Source: Brachionus rotundiformis
Lineage: Eukaryota; Rotifera; Eurotatoria; Ploima; Brachionidae
DNA: 64,000 bases
Assembly: GCA_016802295.1 (NCBI GenBank)
Contig: JAESIW010000162.1
Coordinates: 289,802 to 353,801, forward strand
Direction: 5' to 3'
Shown: positions 58,325 through 64,000 of the stretch, in pieces
How positions within the stretch are numbered: the first letter of the stretch is position 1
Layout of the letters: the number at the start of each line of letters is the position of its first letter
Made by a program: the position numbers and the translations under genes
Notes under the pieces: generated by a model
What the model was told of the DNA's origin: nothing
Databases searched by the model: none
What the model saw: only the letters and a program-made list of their open reading frames with translations

Positions 58325-61300
58325 CTATATTGATTCATTAAAATGCATCGAATTAACGTCATCAATTGAAACAGGTCCCGAAAAGTTCTAAATTAACTAA
58401 TTAATCAAAGACAAGAAAAATTTTTACCAAATTTATAATTTACCGAAAAATCTAACAAATTTCCAACATCAAAATTCAAGTCACTTGAAAGCTCTTGGCT
58501 AATAACCACATCACCTTTTTCCTCTAATAATAAAAATAATATAATTATCACCAGAAAAATGTTTTAAAATTATCAACTTGCCTGTTGGAAAGGTTAAAAT
58601 TATATTAGGAATTGAATTTTTGTGATTTTTATTCATAGAATTATTTTTAAACGAAGAATTTTGTTGACAATTATCAATCTCATTAAACAAATTAAAACTA
58701 TTTGCCTGATTGGAACTACTGCCAATACTGCTCAGACTCTCATTTCGACTATTGATCACCGATTGATTGCTAGCACCAACATCGCTGTCCATTGTATCAC
58801 CAATATTTTCACTGCGATTTTTTTTAACCATCTGATTTGAGTTGTTCATTAAAAATTGTCCAAAATTCATTTGATTATTGCTAGAGTCCTTAAATAATGA
58901 AATAAATAAATAAGTATTTTCAATTATCTTTTTTTGTTATTTTTGGTTTTACCAAATTGATGCAGTCAAATTTTTTCTGTATTATTTCGTAGTTGTTTGG
59001 AGACGAGAATGGATTCATGTCTTGTGGACTAATTGCCAAGGGATCCGGAGAACCTTGAGGTGAATTGAAACAACTTTGCTGAGATTGAGGCGAGGGCGGC
59101 AGAGACTCGGCACCATTGGGACAAACATTACCCGGCGTATTTCTATACACTCCATTGCTCATTATATTTTTACCATAATTATTCACTTGATGAGATGAAT
59201 TAAGAGTAAATTCCAGATTTGGCATGGTATGTTTAGAGTGAAGCGGTGAGGTCGGAGTCGAGTGGGCTGACAGCGTAGATTTGGACTGAGTGTTGATGCC
59301 TGGTGGTAGTGATCTTTGAGGCGAGGGACGTCTGTTTAGATTAGAGTTGGTCGGACTGTAGCGCGCCATGCCCCTAGTGGGGCTCACAGAGCCCAAGTGT
59401 GTTGGTTTTACCGGTCCTACATGGCTATGCTGTTGAATATTTGGCTAAAGATGATCAAAAATTTTATTTAATTATTAAAAATTAATCAAAAAATTTTATT
59501 TAGATTATAATTTAAAAAAAAAATCTACATATTTTATTTTTACCTGCAGTAATTGAAGTTCATAGTTGTTCTTGTGTCGTTGATTGTAGTCATGCAATTG
59601 TAAGTTTTGATGGTATTGATTGTTTTGTAGTTGGAATGCAGTCAAGTCTGGTAAAGATCCGCCATTAGAATTTTGTGGGGTGAGAGAATTGGCATTGGGA
59701 CTAAGAAATGAGTCCGGTTTTAGGTTATTGTTGGTTTGAAGATAAGGCGGGTGAAAGTTAGATTCAGTTTGGACATAATTTGATGATGGTTGTTGTTGGT
59801 AAGCAGGTGGTAGTGTACGCGTTCCACTTTGCACCGATGATGTCTCCTAAATAGAAAAAAAAATAAAACTATAGTAACTTAAAAAAGCGCTTAATTAATT
59901 TAATAAAAATAAAACTTCTATCTATTAAATAAACTTTTTTTTTAAATTAAATCTTAACATGGATAATGAGAACCAAGAACCACACTCAATTGTTCTTAAA
60001 AATGAGTATTTATTTAAAAATTATCTACTAATTAAAATTTTAAATGCCAATTTAAAAAATATTGAGTATATTCAAGAGAAAATTTTGCTCAAATTAATAA
60101 ATTGCTTGCTTGGCAAGAGCATTTTACAAAGTGACCAAGAAATCATTCGAATGCAAGAGATATTTAATTGTTTGTATCTAATGTGTTCCAAGTATTACTC
60201 CGGTTTTGCCACAAATTGTCAAGACATAGACTTGGAAATAGTTGATAAAAAGCTGAACACACTTGTCCAACAAATAGATTCAACAGAACCAATTTTTATT
60301 TCTTTGGTCAAAAGATTTCTTAATCCAACTTTGGAAAAAATTCTTTATATGTTTAATTTAAAAAAAAATGGCTCATTTAGTGCAGTTTATATAGAAAAAT
60401 TAGATAACTTAGTGCTTAATATAATCGATAGGTTAATCATGGTTTGCCAAACGAGAAAAAACCCCGCTTTAGAAATAGTGTCTAACGATTTGGCATACTT
60501 GCTGGACTTTTACAAAAGTATTAACCAAGAAGAGACAGAAAAGGACTCAAGAGAGTATAGATCAAAATCATGCACTACCATTATTGGTAGCGATTTGAAA
60601 AGAAAATTAAATTCAATAGATAGCAATAAAACAATTAGTTCATCAAGTTCAATATCTATTTTGAGATGTAAAAAAGTTAGGCGCTTATCAGACACTTCGA
60701 TTCCCAGCATTTCATCATCTACCAACTCAGTTACAAATGAAATATCCCAAGAGCTAATTTCAAACAAACGCAATCAGTCTTTATTTCAGGCAGTGAACGA
60801 GGCCAAGCATTCAACAAAAAATCAACAAAAATACGACATTGTTTCAAAATTATTCCCACTAAGTCTGAGTGTTAACAAGTTGCCAGGTATTGGCAAAGTT
60901 TATGCCAACAGGCTTAAAGAACACAAAATATCTAGCTTAGGCGATTTGGTCAGGTTCTATGAGACCAAATGTGCCAGAAATAAGACGAAATTTAGCACTT
61001 CAATTAAATATATGACGTTTATGAAAAGTGACACTATTACCAAATTGGTACGTATTATGCAAACTGTTCTTAGAAACCAGCGTTGAGTGAATATTTTACC
61101 TATTTTTTTTTAAATATCTTAATAAATTTTGTTATTCATTGCTCTTTAATTTAAATTATTTTAAATTAATTCTCAAGTTTTGGCAAATAATTACCTACCA
61201 ACATAAGTCAAAATAAAAGAAAACTATCATTTTCTTATCAAAAATTTTTTCATATCAAAACATCAACAAAAAAAATTATTATTTTTTTAATTCTTATGAC

Positions 61301-62449
61301 TAAAGTCCACGTTTGTAGACAACATTTAATCTTAAAACCTGTGTGTGTATTTTAGGTTATATTACGTTTAATAATAAATAGATAATTGATTTATGACTAG
61401 AAATAAAACAAAATTGCGTTGCAATATAGACTAATTAATAATTTAAATTTTATTCAAATAGTATGATTTTATTACTCGTAAACATAAAAAAGAGATTAGA
61501 TTTCAAAGTATTTAACTTTATTGTGGACTTAATGTCAGCATCACTTGCTAAATAGCTAAATTATTTTTTCTTAATTAATCAAATTAGATTTCATTTTCAA
61601 AATTAGAAAAATAAATTTTAATTCTACTTGAATATTACGAACGAAAATAATAACTTGTAAAAAATTCTTACATTTTTGAAAAATTTTTGCTGCTGTGAAA
61701 GATTTGATGCGGACATATTGACCATAGTTGAGGCAGATTGTTGAGTATCATAGTCATTGTAATTAAGCTGAAAATTGGCACTTGGATAGCTTTGGTAAAT
61801 TTGAGAATTGTTCAATTGATTTTGTGGCGTGTAGCTTTGTCCATAATTTAGCTGAAAATTGTTCGAGTGAAACGAGTTTGAATTTGGTGCACTGGCCACT
61901 GTTTGGTTGATGCTCGAATCAGACAACGCCCTTAAATTAGTCCTATAGTTCAAAGCGCAAAGCAATGCATTTGGTTTACCGTCTAAATGGGTCTGCCTGA
62001 TTGGGAAGCTGCAGATAAGAATTCTGCACTTCTTTTTTATATTCGTCCTGTTTTTTGGCCTTGGGCGCCTGGTACTGGTTGACAAAACTGCTATTTTGCT
62101 GATTATCGTAAGTAACACTTATATGCTCATTAAAATTCATCGATTCCTTAATTAATTTTGAACAATTTTTCCCAATTTTCTTAATTAATTAAACCAAAAT
62201 GTACCTCAATTCGGTTTATGTTTTGGGAGTTGGTCTCATTGGGTTGGTTCATATCGGACTGACTTCCGCTGTTATTGGTACGCTAGACAAATTTTGATTT
62301 AATTATTATCTATTTTTTCTATGATAAAAATGTCAACTCACTACGCGAGCTACTTCGCCCATTATTGAATTGAAGGCAGCGTTCGCCTCGGCCTCCTTTT
62401 GGTTTAGCAGGGCTATTTTCTCGCTGAATTTCCTCGGTCCGCCAGCCAT
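58325..62449 (-). CDS. CRTC: CREB-regulated transcription coactivator (CRTC/TORC), 622 aa
   Basis: Nine exons join in frame: 62449-62342, 62282-62205, 62146-61980, 61942-61672, 59846-59544, 59444-58953, 58888-58582, 58523-58444 and 58387-58325 (1869 nt). CRTCs shuttle to the nucleus on dephosphorylation and boost CREB-driven transcription. The N-terminal CREB-binding helix is plain (GGPRKFSEKIALLNQKEAEA). The phospho-switch region has FRRTNLRALSDSSIN. Later family landmarks are NGGSLPDLTAFQ, Ser/Pro/Gln-rich blocks (VSPTRGMARYSP, PSPQRSLPPG), then IPNIILTF, ISQELSSDLNFD and a C-terminal acidic tail. The intron after exon 7 has a GC donor (GCAAGT). The 1.8 kb intron 4 contains an antisense gene. 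Confidence 0.9.
59959..61086 (+). CDS. Intronless protein with a C-terminal helix-hairpin-helix-like motif, 375 aa
   Basis: One uninterrupted frame of 375 codons lies antisense inside CRTC intron 4. Residues 1-190 look helical and Leu/Ile-rich. A Ser-rich basic linker follows (SSSSSISILRCKKVRRLSD). Near residues 310-340 it reads LPGIGKVYANRLKEHKISSL, the shape of a helix-hairpin-helix DNA-binding motif. I do not recognise the family. Lack of introns in an intron-rich neighbourhood suggests a retrocopy or a fast-evolving gene. An AATAAA-type signal lies about 30 bp after the stop. Confidence 0.75.
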   Translation: MDNENQEPHSIVLKNEYLFKNYLLIKILNANLKNIEYIQEKILLKLINCLLGKSILQSDQEIIRMQEIFNCLYLMCSKYYSGFATNCQDIDLEIVDKKLNTLVQQIDSTEPIFISLVKRFLNPTLEKILYMFNLKKNGSFSAVYIEKLDNLVLNIIDRLIMVCQTRKNPALEIVSNDLAYLLDFYKSINQEETEKDSREYRSKSCTTIIGSDLKRKLNSIDSNKTISSSSSISILRCKKVRRLSDTSIPSISSSTNSVTNEISQELISNKRNQSLFQAVNEAKHSTKNQQKYDIVSKLFPLSLSVNKLPGIGKVYANRLKEHKISSLGDLVRFYETKCARNKTKFSTSIKYMTFMKSDTITKLVRIMQTVLRNQR

Positions 62450-63581
62450 ACTATCTCAACACTATTATCTATATATATATATATATGCTTCTTTTTTTAT
62501 ATTTTTTTATACTATTTATCCAAAATAAACTATTCACTTCATTTTATTAAAATAATTCTCTTTTAGTTTTGTCTAGTCAATTTATCTAAATTAAATGTAC
62601 AAAGTCACATCCTGGTTTATTAAGCAAACTTGACTTAATTAGCCAACTGGCTAATTGAGTGCAAATTTGGAATTAGTCACGCACAGAGCAGAATTTGGAG
62701 GCTTTTTGGTGGTAGATTGTTTTCATGCATTATGATAAACAAATGCTGAATGACCTAGCTAAGTTTACTTTTAGATTTTTATCTAGATATGAGCCTGAAA
62801 AATATTTATATATATATAAATATAAAGAAATAATAAGAAAAAATGAATATAAAATTTAAACTAGCTAGAAATATCGATTGAAATTATTTTCTCAGCAAAT
62901 AAAAATAATATTTTAATTTTGTTTTTGTTTTATGATAATTTTCGGAATGATCGAGCTGGCTCTGGGCTGACAGCCGAACGACAAGGACCCCAATGATCTC
63001 TTAATTTTGTCTAATTATAACAGCGCAATTTCTTCCAAATTATAGATAATTTTGTTGAGAATATTCACTGCGTTCTCGGTTTTACATTCTTTAGGCATAC
63101 ATAATATTAAATTAAAAATAAAATTTTCGGTAAAATTCTTTATTATTTTGCTAATTTGGTCTCTCTATCTCCCTCTTTATATCTTAATAAGTTAAATTTT
63201 GGAATATTTTATACCAATTACAGGTAAAATTTAAAAATTAACCAAAAAAAAAAAGCTTTTATGTAACAAGATAAATTTTAATTCGACTCTAATTTGATAA
63301 TTAAAAAAAAAAATTTATTCATTTAATCAATTAAACTAATTAATGCAGAAATAAAATAAGATTTTTTTATTTTTGATTTTTTTCCAATTTTTATCCCACT
63401 ACCACTACTACATTTTGTTAATATAGAAAAATAATTTCAAAATTAAGCATTAAAGCTTTGCTCATGCTGGTAATTATAATTTATTAAAATGGTTGCCATG
63501 GTGAATTTTAAAATTAAAGAAAAATGAAATAAACTTATCGAATTTAAAAAAAAACTTGAATTAATTAATTAGTTGCTGAAA
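62450..63581. other. Divergent region between CRTC and DLEC1
   Basis: 1.1 kb with a TA microsatellite at about 62469-62486 and a TATA-rich run near 62805-62825. It presumably holds both promoters. No gene was seen. Confidence 0.5.
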
Positions 63582-64000
63582 ATGTCACTTTCGCCGCAAG
63601 TGCCCAGCTCTCACAGTCTCAGGGACCCTTCTACCTATTTGCAGAGGCCCACTTCGGCCAAAATACCAGACGTCTCCCATTTGCTTAACACCATTTTCGG
63701 GTTTTTATTACAAAATAAAATAAAAAATAATCTTAATTCTTCTCAAAAAGAGATAAATACAACAAAGAAAAGCTTAGCGTGGATGTGGTCAAAAATTTGT
63801 CCATATCATCGGATGTTGACAACCAATATCACAAGAGATATGTCCAAAAACTTAAAGAGGTACAAGAAAATAAAGTCAACTAATTACTAAATATTAATCA
63901 AGGCTCAATTGGTCAAAGAAAGTCGCATACAAGAGTATGCCATGCTTGAAAAGCATATTCTGGAGGCACAAGCCAAGGCGTTGGCCTACGAGGATCGCGA
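63582..64000 (+). CDS. DLEC1: DLEC1-like ciliary protein, 5' end only
   Basis: Three exons join in frame and run off the window: 63582-63700, 63751-63859 and 63903 onward. The N-terminus reads RPTSAKIPDVSHLLNTIF, then QYHKRYVQKLKE and EYAMLEKHILEAQAKALAYE. This matches my memory of the N-terminal part of DLEC1, a cilium-associated protein with Ig-like (ASH/MSP) domains further on, which would lie outside this window. The donor of exon 1 (GTTTTT) is weak but the junction keeps frame. Another coiled-coil axonemal protein remains possible. Confidence 0.65.

Overview
The window is a gene-rich piece of an animal nuclear genome. The base is very AT-rich, introns are mostly 45-200 bp with GT/AG ends, and exons stand out by higher GC. 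The gene set is metazoan: a ROR receptor kinase, a CRTC coactivator, GIPC, and the ciliary proteins AK9 and DLEC1, plus a secreted chitin-binding protein. My best guess is a small-genome spiralian such as a monogonont rotifer, but the sequence does not prove the species.

Layout. 0.4-12.5 kb: a decayed LINE fragment, a secreted CBM14 protein (minus), a ribozyme-flanked repeat (copy 1), DEK (plus), more LINE debris and repeat copy 2. 12.5-18.2 kb: tRNA-Thr, an SH3BGR-like protein with a long Glu/Arg tail (plus), glutaryl-CoA dehydrogenase and RPA2 (both minus). 18.2-24.6 kb: a 6.4 kb stretch without a clear gene. 24.6-38.1 kb: ROR (plus, broken by an assembly gap), repeat copy 3, then the 12-exon AK9 gene (minus). 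39.6-47 kb: GIPC, a second tRNA-Thr, PARN, a near-identical pair of foldback repeats, a possible 59-residue gene and a small secreted protein. 47.4-56.7 kb: densely packed CSN4, pyridoxal kinase, an oligopeptidase A-like pseudoenzyme, FBXW2 and STOML2, with two head-to-head promoters under 200 bp. 57.2 kb to the end: repeat copy 4, CRTC (minus) with an intronless HhH-like gene nested antisense in one intron, and the 5' end of DLEC1.

The genes are ordinary housekeeping, signalling and ciliary functions and do not form one pathway. Exon structures were derived by joining reading frames at GT/AG (once GC/AG) sites and checking that every junction keeps frame; family calls rest on remembered conserved motifs, not on database searches.

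The most interesting find is a dispersed repeat of about 475 bp, present four times (two per strand). Each copy is bounded by two direct copies of what reads as a twister self-cleaving ribozyme. The left and right ribozymes differ in their stems but keep base pairing (P1 and P4 covary), and cleavage at both would release a unit of about 416 nt. This looks like a retrozyme-type element built on twister instead of hammerhead ribozymes.
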